Source: Sycon ciliatum
Lineage: Eukaryota > Porifera > Calcarea > Leucosolenida > Sycettidae
Assembly (NCBI RefSeq): GCF_964019385.1
Contig: NC_088645.1
Location: 25,929,689 to 25,993,688, forward strand
Direction of reading: 5' to 3'
Length of the DNA: 64,000 nucleotides
How positions within the stretch are numbered: position 1 is the stretch's first letter; every line of letters begins with the position of its first letter. Shown here piece by piece: positions 22,787 to 33,300 of the stretch. The translations under genes were made by a program, and so were the position numbers. Under the pieces are notes generated by a model that had not been told where the DNA came from, searched no databases, and was given only the letters and a program-made list of their open reading frames with translations.

Positions 22787-23261
22787 GAGGTCTGTCTCGT
22801 TGTCCAGGAAACGACCAATCAGCGACATTCCCGCCAAGGGCCTTATCAGAGTTTAAAGCCCGCTCAATCGTTATTTTATTACTCTTGATGACGCGTCGAG
22901 GGCCTTGGATTAGTTTAAAGCCCGCTGAATATACTCTAAACTGGTGCGTACAACTCCCTGTATGCATTATAGTACGGTGCAGGTAATGAACTCTGCATAA
23001 AATGTACGGTGTACTACTAAAAGCTACGCATTTCAGAAGTGTGTACGGTTTTTGCCTCCCGTATTCTTTCATCTGTACGAATTTCCTTTGTCAACAGCTT
23101 GTGGAAACCTATAAAAACCGAAGATCAAAGTCATTAGAGGTATCGACAAGGGGCCCTCAAAGCCCCTAAATCGCTCCACAAGCTATGAATAAGAATGAAG
23201 CTCGCAATAAGAGCCCAGCATTTCATTTGCTGCTACAGTATTCTACTTTTAGCAGCCGTTG
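22787..23261. other. Unidentified ~475-bp insertion within LINE C
   Basis: The LINE C frame is lost at about 22787, after ILGPLLLIF, and regained near 23262 at a thumb-like segment (HKHLGVIFDS). The catalytic DD box region is missing. The inserted sequence has two imperfect 'AGGGCCTT..TAGTTTAAAGCCCGCT' repeats (about 22838-22865 and 22899-22926) and no ORF of note. I could not recognise termini. Confidence 0.5.
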
Positions 23262-23635
23262 CACTTTCCAGGAGCCAATGCTAACGTTAAAATTGTTCAT
23301 GAACACAAACACCTTGGTGTTATATTCGACAGCCATAATTATTGCCTGGTCCCCACAGGTCCAGTCAGTATGCAAGCGAGCTAGCTCCTCCCTTGGCATG
23401 TTGCAACCTCACTGCCACCATTTAAATGACCATTGCCGAAAATTGTTCTTTACGTCGTATATTCTACCTATATTTGATTACTGTGACACAGCGTGGTGCG
23501 GTCTGTCTCAGGCCCTTGTTCAAACTCTGGAAATACACCAGCGTCTGCTTCTAAAAATCCTGTTTCGCAAAAATCAAACATTCTCCTCCCAACGTCTCTA
23601 CAGTTTAGCTTCAGTATCTCCCCTCTTAGGCGCCG
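23262..23635 (+). pseudogene. LINE C RT C-terminal region, first part
   Basis: Encodes HKHLGVIFDS, then SLGMLQPHCHHLNDHCRKL, ILPIFDYCDTAWCGLSQAL and LEIHQRLLLKILFRKNQ, a pattern shared by thumb and connector regions of CR1-like LINEs. It is closely similar in layout to the LINE fragment at 44924-45706. It ends at the TTA where the Harbinger-like element begins. Confidence 0.75.
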
Positions 23636-23638
23636 GTC

Positions 23639-24292
23639 ACACATGCATGGCGCTTTTGCGACACCACCAAAGCTGCACCACAAAAGTTGGGATATCCCCG
23701 GATCACCATGGATACTGCGCCTGGCGCCACTGGCGCCACGGCGGCAATCTCAAAAGCGCCACAACCAAAAAATTGGTGGCGAAACACAAAAGCGGTAGTG
23801 CAACTTTTGCGGCGTTGTCGTTGTTGGATCTCTTGGATCTTGGAAAAATTAGTTTTTCATCTCTCGTCATGAAGTGGACTGCTGACCAAGAGCAACTGCT
23901 CCTCTCCCTCTATTTCGAGGTCAACCATCCGACATGGGACTCGACTCAGGCGTCCACCGATGCTCAAGGAGCTTCCGCAAGATTCAAACGAAGAGAAATT
24001 GAACAACATGAATATTGAGGCAATCTCCATAGCTCTCCGCAGTCGCTGGTCACGACGTAGTCGGCGATTCTGGGCGTTTCTGCGATCCATACCAGCGCAG
24101 GAAAGGAATTTTGAGGCTACAGTCTTTTTCAGAGAAGTTTTACGACACCTGTGGAGACCCGTGAAGCTGCCTGCGTACCAAAGCCTTTGCATGTGTGACC
24201 GCCGGCAGAAAAGAGCCGCAAAGGCGCCCACTGCCAGCGTGTTGGAGGCAGCCGCAAAAGCGGTGTCGCCACCTGCATGTGTGACCGGCGCC
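23639..24292 (+). mobile_element. Non-autonomous PIF/Harbinger-like element
   Basis: Perfect 19-bp terminal inverted repeats (GGCGCCGGTCACACATGCA and complement) with similarity continuing inward, flanked by TTA on both sides (23636-23638 and 24293-24295), the 3-bp duplication typical of PIF/Harbinger. The interior has two remnants: a Myb/SANT-like start at 23868 (MKWTADQEQLLLSLYFEV) and a piece near 24000-24150 (RRSRRFWAFLRSIPAQERNFEA) resembling the N-terminus of Harbinger nucleases. It looks like a deletion derivative that fused the two genes. It interrupts LINE C. Confidence 0.8.
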
Positions 24293-24295
24293 TTA

Positions 24296-24553
24296 GAGCG
24301 ACACCAGCAACATCTTAGCATCCTTGTACACATGATCTTATTAGACCTGGCTCCAAAACACTTTGCTAAGTATAACTGGTTTGTGTCCACCAGATCAACA
24401 CGTCATTCCTTCTCATTACCCCGTGCCAATACCTCCCTGTTTCTGAAATCTCCTATCTTCTCTGCGTACACTCTCTGGTCTTCCCTGCCAACTAGCCTTA
24501 AAGCATGCACAGACATTAAGGAGTTCAAGCTTCAGCTTCTTCGTCCTAAATAA
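24296..24553 (+). pseudogene. LINE C ORF2 C-terminal end
   Basis: Continues the reading frame after the Harbinger-like insertion: ILVHMILLDLAPKHFAKYNWF, STRHSFSLP, SAYTLWSSLPTSLKACTDIKEFKLQL, then stop. This matches the equivalent end of the LINE at 44924-45706. Confidence 0.8.
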
Positions 24554-24702
24554 TCTCACCATTTTCGTCATGCCTCCCCTTGCAGTACTCTCTTTGTTTC
24601 TCTCCTTATTATTCAGTTCGCCGTGGTTGGCTACCACCCGACTTCTCATTTATATTGGCAGTCTTCTGACGAGCCAGGAGATGTTGAATTAATAATAATA
24701 AT

Positions 24703-24736
<34 letters not shown>
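24554..24736 (+). other. LINE C 3' UTR and (TAA)n tail
   Basis: The 3' UTR includes TCGCCGTGGTTGGC, also present in the LINE end at 45838, followed by a (TAA)n microsatellite from about 24689. Confidence 0.75.
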
Positions 24737-24766
24737 TTGAAACTCGGATGTTGAGCCATAAATAAA

Positions 24767-24956
24767 TGTAAAAGAGAAAAGGACATATGGATACGAGTTA
24801 AGAGATGTGTTGAAGTTAGGTGTCAGGACGTCGAATGTCTCAGTACTCTGTCAGTTTTGTGCCTAGTTATTGCACTTTCTGACTGTATACAGTATCATGT
24901 TACAGTGATGGAGAGTTACTCTAAACTCGTATCCATATGTCCTTTTCTCTTTTACA
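24767..24956. repeat. MITE with ~31-bp terminal inverted repeats, copy 1
   Basis: Ends TGTAAAAGAGAAAAGGACAT and complement pair over about 31 bp. Its interior is present in opposite orientation in the related copy at about 44726-44880, while the left flank (AACTCGGATGTTGAGCCATA) is in the same orientation in both. Confidence 0.8.
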
Positions 24957-24964
24957 ATAATAAT

Positions 24965-25251
24965 AATAATTTTAGAATTGCGATCAACAGAACGAGCTGA
25001 ACCGACATTTCACAAAGGCTTTTATTATATTCAAAAAACGAGTGGATACGAAGGCAGTGAAGAACATGGAAGAAAGAAAAAATGTGATATGGAGAAAATG
25101 ATGAACAAAAAATCGTACTTCGAACTAGTTTTCCTGCTTCCTGAGGTGCTTCCTGAGGAGTGTTGTGCGAAAATTAGTTCGAAGTACGATTTTTTGTTCA
25201 TCATTTTCTCCATATCACATTTTTTCTTTCTTCCATGTTCTTCACTGCCTT
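24965..25251. repeat. Foldback element fragment, truncated by gypsy E LTR
   Basis: Begins TTTTAGAATTGCGATCAACA, the same terminus as the element at 43732-44384. Inverted arms of about 80 bp (around 25045-25130 and 25170-25251) are nearly perfect. The right arm stops at CACTGCCTT, where the LTR of gypsy E starts, although the homologous element continues further. The LTR element therefore inserted here or was joined here. Confidence 0.8.
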
Positions 25252-25410
25252 TGTAATAGTTTTACCTTGACACTGCTTGCTTGTCTTATGGTAACACCTT
25301 GTGTTCCTACTATTCTCACTCCTGCGGTTCTCGCCTTTCTTTTGCTTTATAACCTCAGGTTTGAACATCATTCGGGGAATTCTCCAATCAATCAAGTCTA
25401 TACTGTTACA
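25252..25410 (+). repeat. Gypsy E 5' LTR, 159 bp
   Basis: Begins TGTAATAGTTTTACC and ends CTATACTGTTACA, with TG..CA ends. It is directly followed by one base and a TGG primer-binding site. Same length as the inverted LTR at 27915-28073, with three substitutions seen. Confidence 0.92.
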
Positions 25411-25411
25411 C

Positions 25412-25428
25412 TGGTAGCTTGAGGATGG
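25412..25428 (+). promoter_or_regulatory. Primer-binding site of gypsy E
   Basis: TGGTAGCTTGAGGATGG lies one base after the LTR. It is nearly identical to the site of gypsy A, indicating the same tRNA primer. Confidence 0.75.
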
Positions 25429-25465
25429 TTGAGATCATCGTTTGCCCTTTGACGTGCCTTGTGCT

Positions 25466-26313
25466 ATGGCCGCTACTGCTCTGCTATACGCCGCTTTCCG
25501 TGAGATCCGCCGCGCTCGGGACAACGTGGCTGCTACAGTTGGACGACATCAATTACCTGCTACATCAAGCTCAAGTCCTCCGGATCTAGCCCCGTGTCGA
25601 TCGCGTTCTCTCTCCCAGACAAGCCCGAGCGTCAAACGCGTTACCAGAGAACCGAATGTTTTCCATGGCAACCCTTCCGAGTTCAAAGAGTGGGTATTTA
25701 CGGTCGAGTTAGCCTTGAAGTGCTCACCTCAAGGTGACCCGGAGAGCCAAGTTAACTTTGCGGCTAGCTACCTCGCTGGGAATGCGCGTCTTTGGCTAAT
25801 TTCTTCCATGGAAGCAGGTGAGCAATTTTCGGATTGGCATTCTTTGAAAAGCGCCCTAGCGCGAGTGTATGGCCCGCACTATGACAGGGAAAGAGTGCGG
25901 TTGGATATGTTCTCTATCCAACAGCGTGGGTCAATTGAATCGTACGTAACGGAGTTTTCTCGGCTAAGTTTACAGGTGCCGGAACTTGACGAACTCTCCA
26001 GAGCCTTGCTATTTGTCAACGCCTGCACGGTAACATGCGGACCTTGGTAGTGAAGGAACACCCCACTACACTGTCAGCCGCCGTTCAGTCAGCGCTAGCA
26101 GTCGCCTCAGACAGCCGATTTCAGCGCAGACCACCACTGGCGACCGCGCCGGGATTCGCACCACCATCAGGTAGCGGAAAGCTAACAAAACTAAGCCCCG
26201 AGGAACGTGAGACATTACGAGCCCAGGGGAGCTGCTTCGCATGTCGTCGACCAGGCCATATGGCCCAGAATTGCCCGCAGCATCGAGATCACCCAAACGG
26301 TGGACGTAAGTAA
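25466..26313 (+). pseudogene. gag: Gypsy E Gag with one frameshift
   Basis: Starts at the ATG at 25466 (MAATALLYAAFREIRRARDN). The Gag core has FKEWVFTVELALK, NARLWLISS and IESYVTEFSRLSLQVPEL. One base is lost near 26022, so the upstream frame ends at 26050 while the C-terminal part continues in another frame. That part carries the zinc knuckle CFACRRPGHMAQNC and stops at 26313. Without the indel it would be about 280 residues, close to gypsy A Gag. Confidence 0.85.
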
Positions 26314-26318
26314 GGCCG

Positions 26319-27914
26319 ATGCGATTACTGACGCAGCAAGAAAAGGCATCACCTGCGTGTAGTGTGTGCTCCGTCTCTACCCGTAACCGATTCAGTAGCC
26401 TCGCTGTGGAGGATGTTGACGATGATGCTGAATGCTCCGAAGCCAATTTCAAGCGAGATGTTACACCAACTATTGAGGCCCAGGTTACCAGCGTCAATGT
26501 GGAAACGGAACATGAGCTCCTGCGTGTAGAAGGCAAAATCAACGGTCGTCGCGCGCTTATGTTAATAGATTCGGGCTCGACCCATGATTTCATTGCCGAA
26601 CAGTTTTCCAGGAGAGTTAACCTGCCAACCGAAATTGGCTCGGAAAACCTGAATGTCACGCTGGCTGATGGAGCATCAAGCTCGTTTCCCATGGAGACGA
26701 CCCATGAATTGAAGGTTATCGTAGGCGACTTCAGCGATAACCAAACCTTCACGGTGTTCCCCCTTCATCGCTATGACGCTATATTGGGGAAACCTTGGTT
26801 AACGCGTAACAATCCAGACATAAACTTCCGGACGAATAAAGTCAGGTTGAAATCGAATGGTTTGCCTTGTGCGTCGCCCAGTCAAAGCGAACCGACCGCT
26901 CCTGTGGAGGCGATGTTCATATCTGGTCGTCAGGCTAGGCATGCCCTTAGGAGTGGAGACGAAGGTGTTCTGGCGTGGGTCAGCGTAGAAGACGGCATTG
27001 GCAAGGAACCTCCCGACAAATCCACTCAGAACGAGCACCCAGATCTCAAGGCCATGTTCCGCGACTATGACGATCTTTTCCCGGATGATCTGCCAGCTAG
27101 ACTCCCACCAGAGAGGTCTGTAGACCACGAAATCCGCCTGGAGGAAGGCTCATCACCCCCATCGCGACCTGCCTATCGCCTGCCCAGGCCAGAAATGGAG
27201 GAATTGAAGAAACAGCTCACAGAACTCTTGAAAAAGGGTTTCGTAGAACCAAGTAAGTCCCCCTTTGGTGCACCGGTGTTTTTTGTCAAGAAAGCTGATG
27301 GTTCGTTACGCATGGTCTGCGATTGGAGGGTGCTAAACAAGATAACTGTTAAGAACAAGGCGTGCTTGCCCAATGTGGATGATTTATTCGATACCGTACA
27401 GGGCGCTAGGTACTTCACGAAACTAGACCTCCGATCAGGGTATAATCAGATTCGCATTCAAGCTGAGGACGTGCCCAAAACCGCGATTAACACTCCCTTT
27501 GGGAATTACCAATTTAGGGTCATGGGATTTGGTCTCACCAATGCACCGGCAACATTTCAATCCATGATGAATACGATTCTTCAACCATATCTGAGGGAGT
27601 TCGTAGTCGTGTTCCTAGATGACATACTCATCTTCAGCAAAACGTGGTCGGAGCATATGCAGCATGTCCGGTCGGTATTGAGCGTGCTCCGGGACAACCA
27701 GTTATTTTGCAAACGGTCAAAATGTGAATTTGGCGTGGAGAGTGTGCGGTTCCTGGGACATTGCATCGATGGACTGCACATCGCCCCTGACCCAGACAAG
27801 ATTGCCGCAGTAAATGTCTGGCCCGCTCCGACTTCCGTCACAGAGGTGAGGCAATTTCTTGGATTTACGAACTATTTTAGGCGATTCATAGATCAATACT
27901 CATCGCTCTCTAAG
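26319..27914 (+). pseudogene. pol: Gypsy E Pol: protease and reverse transcriptase, truncated by inverted LTR
   Basis: Starts at an ATG 6 bp after the Gag stop, in another frame. Protease active site is LMLIDSGSTHDFI. RT carries PFGAPVFFVKK, LDLRSGYNQI, FGLTNAPATFQ and VVFLDDILIFSK, followed by the thumb FLGFTNYFRRFID. The ORF is intact up to SSLSK and then reads into the inverted LTR at 27915, which adds a meaningless tail to 28256. RNase H and integrase are absent from this strand. Confidence 0.9.
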
Positions 27915-28073
27915 TGTAACAGTATAGACTTGATTGATTGGAGAATTCCCCGAATGATGTTCAAACCAGAGGTTATAAAGCAAAAGAAAGGCGAGAACCG
28001 CAGGAGTGAGAATAGTAGGAACACAATGTGTTACCATAAGACAAGCAAGAAGTGTCAAGGTAAAACTATTACA
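27915..28073 (-). repeat. Gypsy E LTR, inverted copy
   Basis: A 159-bp reverse complement of the LTR at 25252-25410 with three substitutions. Its outer terminus is joined base-exactly to internal pol sequence at 27914. No 4-6 bp duplication is evident between CTAAG before it and CTCTC after it. Confidence 0.92.
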
Positions 28074-28087
28074 CTCTCCCGGCCCCA
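28074..28087 (-). promoter_or_regulatory. Polypurine tract of gypsy E
   Basis: On the minus strand TGGGGCCGGGAGAG directly precedes the LTR, the expected site of second-strand priming. This shows the inverted LTR is the 3' LTR of the minus-strand pol piece. Confidence 0.75.
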
Positions 28088-28307
28088 TAGGAAGCCCAAG
28101 GTTCTATTAGATAACACAATCCAGTTAGGAGATGCAATTGTGGAAAGGGGAATATTAAATAATCACTCATGCACATGCATAACCACATTGAAGTGTAATC
28201 CAACTCAACTTCATCACTCTCACAAGGAGATGACGCAAAACTATATCAGTCTATAACATATTATTAACTATCTCAGTAAGAGATGCATATGGCTCAGCCC
28301 AGTTAGA

Positions 28308-30335
28308 TCAAGGCTGCTGTCGTTGTGAGGCTAGATAGTTCTGCAGCGGTTTAATATTCCGACCAGACTCATCACATAGGTTGCCAGCGGGCTCCCACGT
28401 AGCTTCGCTGCTGGGGTAACCCTTCCAATGCACCAGGAAGTGTTGCTCACCACTGCGGTGTCGGTGATTCAAAACGGCTTCGACAACATAGCGTGTGTGT
28501 CCATCTAGATCTGTGAAGGGCGGAGGCGGGGGTTGGTGTCTTCCAGGAATCGTGTTCTCTTCGTAGCGTTTAAGAGCAGTGACATTAAACACGGGATGGC
28601 AGCGAATTTCACGGGGTAGTTCCAAGCGAAAAGCATTCGCTCCAATCTTAGCCTGGATACGATACGGACCAAACCACTTGGGTTGCAACTTCCGAGAGGG
28701 CTGGCCACGAGCTTCCGGGGTCAGTAGAAAGTCTCTGTAGACAAGAACGCTATCACCAACCTTCAAATCACTGGGCGTTCTCGTCTTGTCTGCGTATAGA
28801 GCTTGCCTTGACTGGGCGTCGAGCATTGCATCTCGAGCTATCCTTAGTGCGGCTTCCTGCTCATGACGCCAATCGACCGAATCACTCCTTTCCCCTCCCG
28901 TAAGAATGAATTCGGGTGGGGACTTAGGGTCAAACCCATAGTTCAGATAGAACGGTGTATTAGCTACAGATGACTGTTGTGAACTATTTATTGCAAACTC
29001 GCAGAGTGGTAGAAGCGAATCCCAATTGTCCTGTCTCAAGTTCACAAATGCTCTTAGAACATCTCCCACTTGCCGGTTAACTCTCTCTGTCAAACCATCC
29101 GTTTGAGGGTGGTTAGCAGTGCTGAATGCCAATTTAGTTCCTAGCTGAGAGAATACTTCTTTGAAAAAAGCTGCAGTGAATCGTGGATCGCGATCGGAAA
29201 CAATGGTCGAGCTCAGCCCGTGCAGACGAAACACGTTTTGAATATACAGTTGAGCGCTGCCCTTAGCATCAATCTTCGAGTTTGTTGGAACAAGATGTAC
29301 GCATTTCGTAAGTCGGTCCACAAAGGTGTAAATTGCGTCGAAGCCACGAGAAGTAAGGGGCAATCCAACAATAAAATCCATTGAGATATCCTGCCAAGGA
29401 CTATTAGGTATTGGAAGTGACTGGAGAAGCCCTGTTCGTGGCTGACCTCCCTTCGTTCGCTGGCAGAGATCACAGGTTTTGACAAATCTCTTGATATCGA
29501 GACCCATTCGGGGCCAGTAGAAAAAACGTGCTAGGCGGAAGTACGTTCGATCACGACCCGGGTGGCCAGCCGTTGCACACTCATGGTGTTCTTGAATGAG
29601 CTTTAACCGGACACCGCACTGTGGTATGCACAACCGGTTATTGGGGGATGCCTTGAGGTACAAGCGATCAGTGGATTCGTCCCAATAATAGCGATCATGC
29701 AAATTATCTCGGAGAGAATGCTTCAATCTATCTATGATGGGAGTTAGCTCTTTGTCTCTCTGGTAGGCATCTGATATTGTATTGGACACGTCATCATTCA
29801 TTGCTAAAGCATACTCAATAGCATTCAAACTTGGTACTGCATTCTCCACGAGGTTACTCTCATGGAGATCTGGGCGACGCGAAAGGGGATCTGCAGGGTT
29901 CTCTCTGCCGGGTCTGTGACGGACTGTGTAGTCATAGCCAGCTAGGAATTCAACCCATCGCGCCTCTCTCTTTGTAATGCTTGGTTTTGTCTTCAGATAA
30001 ACTACCGCCATGTTGTCGGTAATGACCTCAAAGTGTTCAAAGAGGTAAATGCGCCAGGTCTTTAGCGCAAACACTACGGCCAATGTTTCTCTTTCTGTAG
30101 CTGTATAATTCTGTTCAGCAGCAGACAATTTTCGGCTAGCATAAGCCACTGGATGCCAGGCATCTTCCTCTAGTTCTTGGAGAAGCACACATCCCAAGGC
30201 GAAATCGCTTGCATCTGTTACCACTCTGAATGGTCGGTTCACATCAGCCAGCCGCAATAGGGGCGCATTCAACAAGGCATGCTTTAGCGATTCAAAGGCA
30301 TGTTGCCGGGAGCTGTTCCACTCGAATTGTGCATT
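28308..30335 (-). pseudogene. pol: Gypsy E Pol: RNase H, integrase and chromodomain, 5' truncated
   Basis: Open from about 30335 with no start of its own. RNase H: FRVVTDASDFALG, ATERETLAVVFALKTW, EVITDNMAVVYL. Integrase HHCC zinc domain: HHECATAGHPGRDRTYF with CDLCQR. Catalytic core: ISMDFIVGLP (D), IVSDRDPRFTA (D), HPQTDGLTERVN (E). A C-terminal chromodomain, YVVEAVLNHRHRSGEQHFLVHWKGYPSSEATWEP, spans about the last 80 residues and marks a chromovirus. The chromodomain normally guides integration to heterochromatin. The ORF is uninterrupted, so disruption came from rearrangement rather than decay. Confidence 0.92.
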
Positions 30336-30340
30336 GAAAG

Positions 30341-33300
30341 TGGAGTGAAAAACTTGTCAGCGCCTTCTAGGTTCAGCCTGGTCCCATAGCTCAGTGGTTA
30401 GAGCATTGCTCATGACAAGCAGGGTCCCAGGTTCGAGTCCTGGTGGGTCTGGCGTTTTTTCTCTTTTCAGGCAGTTCACTTCCCCGACTGATCCTTTGAA
30501 TTTGAAGTTCTCCCATCCTTTCCAAATTTAATCACTTTCTTTCACCTCTGGTAGTTTCCAGAAACTGACCGTGGTTGGTCCCCTGGGGAAGGGAAAAAGA
30601 CCCAAGTGCCATCAGTATGTGTGGCACGTGTTGTGAGCTGCCTTTGGAGTGAAAAACTTGTCAGCGCCTTCTAGGTTCAGCCTGGTCCCATAGCTCAGTG
30701 GTTAGAGCATTGCTCATGACAAGCAGGGTCCCAGGTTCGAGTCCTGGTAGGTCTGGCGTTTTTTTCTCTTTTCAGGCAGTTCACTTCCCCGACTGATCCT
30801 TTGAATTTGAAGTTCTCCCATCCTTTCCAAATTTAATCACTTTCTTTCACCTCTGGTAGTTTCCAGAAACTGACCGTGGTTGGTCCCCTGGGGAAGGGAA
30901 AAAGACCCAAGTGCCATCAGTATGTGTGGCACGTGTTGTGAGCTGCCTTTGGAGTGAAAAACTTGTCAGCGCCTTCTAGGTTCAGCCTGGTCCCATAGCT
31001 CAGTGGTTAGAGCATTGCTCATGACAAGCAGGGTCCCAGGTTCGAGTCCTGGTGGGTCTGGCGTTTTTTTCTCTTTTCAGGCAGTTCACTTCCCCGACTG
31101 ATCCTTTGAATTTGAAGTTCTCCCATCCTTTCCAAATTTAATCACTTTCTTTCGCCTCTGGTAGTTTCCAGAAACTGACCGTGGTTGGTCCCCTGGGGGA
31201 GGGAAAAAGACCCAAGTGCCATCAGTATGTGTGGCACGTGTTGTGAGCTGCCTTTAGAGTGAAAAACTTGTCAGCGCCTTCTAGGTTCAGCCTGGTCCCA
31301 TAGCTCAGTGGTTAGAGCATTGCTCATGACAAGCAGGGTCCCAGGTTCGAGTCCTGGTGGGTCTGGCGTTTTTTTCTCTTTTCAGGCAGTTCACTTCCCC
31401 GACTGATCCTTTGAATTTGAAGTTCTCCCATCCTTTCCAAATTTAATCACTTTCTTTCACCTCTGGTAGTTTCCAGAAACTGACCGTGGTTGGTCCCCTG
31501 GGGAAGGGAAAAAGACCCAAGTGCCATCAGTATGTGTGGCACGTGTTGTGAGCTGCCTTTGGAGTGAAAAACTTGTCAGCGCCTTCTAGGATCAGCCTGG
31601 TCCCATAGCTCAGTGGTTAGAGCATTGCTCATGACAAGCAGGGTCCCAGGTTCGAGTCCTGGTGGGTCTGGCGTTTTTTTTCTCTTTTCAGGCAGTTCAC
31701 TTCCCCGACTGATCCTTTGAATTTGAAGTTCTCCCATCCTTTCCAAATTTAATCACTTTCTTTCGCCTCTGGTAGTTTCCAGAAACTGACCGTGGTTGGT
31801 CCCCTGGGGGAGGGAAAAAGACCCAAGTGCCATCAGTATGTGTGGCACGTGTTGTGAGCTGCCTTTAGAGTGAAAAACTTGTCAGCGCCTTCTAGGTTCA
31901 GCCTGGTCCCATAGCTCAGTGGTTGGAGCATTGCTCAGGAAAAGCAGGGTCCCAGGTTCGAGTCCTGGTGGGTCTGGTGTTTTTTTCTCTTTTCAGGCAG
32001 TTCACTTCCCCGACTGATCCTTTGAATTTGAAGTTCTCCCATCCTTTCCAAATATAATCACTTTCTTTCACCTCTGGTAGTTTCCAGAAACTGACCGTGG
32101 TTGGTCCCCGGGGGGAGGGGAAAAGACCCAAGTGCCATCAGTATGTGTGGCACGTGTTGTGAGCTGCCTTTGGAGTGAAAAACTTGTCAGCGCCTGCTAG
32201 GTTCAGCCTGGTCCCATAGCTCAGTGGTTAGAGCATTGCTCATGACAAGCAGGGTCCCAGGTTCGAGTCCTGGTAGGTCTGGCGTTTTTTTCTCTTTTCA
32301 GGCAGTTCACTTCCCCGACTGATCCTTTGAATTTGAAGTTCTCCCATCCTTTCCAAATTTATTCACTTTCTTTCACCTCTGGTAGTTTCCAGAAACTGAC
32401 CGTGGTTGGTCCCCTGGGGAAGGGAAAAAGACCCAAGTGCCATCAGTATGTGTGGCACGTGTTGTGAGCTGCCTTTGGAGTGAAAAACTTGTCAGCGCCT
32501 TCTAGGTTCAGCCTGGTCCCATAGCTCAGTGGTTAGAGCATTGTTCATGACAAGCAGGGTCCCAGGTTCGAGTCCTGGTGGGTCTGGCGTTTTTTTCTCT
32601 TTTCAGGCAGTTCACTTCCCCGACTGATCCTTTGAATTTGAAGTTCTCCCATCCTTTCCAAATTTAATCACTTTCTTTCGCCTCTGGTAGTTTCCAGAAA
32701 CTGACCGTGGTTGGTCCCCTGGGGGAGGGAAAAAGACCCAAGTGCCATCAGTATGTGTGGTCCGTGTTGTGAGCTGCCTTTAGAGTGAAAAACTTGTCAG
32801 CGCCTTCTAGGTTCAGCCTGGTCCCATAGCTCAGTGGTTAGAGCATTGCTCATGACAAGCAGGGTCCCAGGTTCGAGTCCTGGTGGGTCTGGCGTTATTT
32901 TCTCTTTTCAGGCAGTTCACTTCCCCGACTGATCCTTTGAATTTGAAGTTCTCCCATCCTTTCCAAATTTAATCACTTTCTCTCGCCTCTGGTAGTTTCC
33001 AGAAACTGACCGTGGTTGGTCCCCTGGGGGAGGGAAAAAGACCCAAGTGCCATCAGTATGTGTGGCACGTGTTGTGAGCTGCCTTTGGAGTGAAAAACTG
33101 GTCAGCGCCTTCTAGGTTCAGCCTGGTCCCATAGCTCAGTGGTTAGAGCATTGCTCATGACAAGCAGGGTCCCAGGTTCGAGTCCTGGTGGGTCTGGCGT
33201 TTTTTTCTCTTTTCAGGCAGTTCACTTCCCCGACTGATCCTTTGAATTTGAAGTTCTCCCATCCTTTCCAAATTTAATCACTTTCTTTCGCCTCTGGTAG

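Larger units (their letters stand above)
16146..24690 (+). mobile_element. LINE C: APE-type LINE split by nested insertions
   Basis: Fragments in one orientation add up to one LINE: endonuclease (16162-17429), RT (17505-18414), RT continuation (22753-22786), thumb and C-terminal region (about 23262-23635) and the final C-terminus to a stop at 24553, then a short 3' UTR and (TAA)n. Insertions fall at 18421-22746 (LINE D), about 22787-23261 (unknown) and 23639-24292 (Harbinger-like). The RT motif GVPQG ends exactly at the LINE D junction and the next residues (ILGPLL) resume after it. Confidence 0.8.
25252..30335. mobile_element. Gypsy E: chromovirus with inverted 3' half
   Basis: Plus strand: LTR, PBS, Gag, protease and RT up to the thumb at 27914. 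Then, in reverse orientation, LTR (27915-28073), polypurine tract, 3' UTR, integrase with chromodomain and RNase H, ending at about 30335 just before the tRNA-like array. The two LTRs are both 159 bp with three mismatches noted. The two pol pieces are complementary: the first ends and the second begins within about eight codons of each other on the pol map. This suggests one element with its 3' half flipped, although a nested antisense copy is possible. Confidence 0.85.

Noticed and set aside
27915..28256. C-terminal extension of the gypsy E pol ORF
   Set aside because: It is read-through into the inverted LTR and 3' UTR, not protein sequence of the element.
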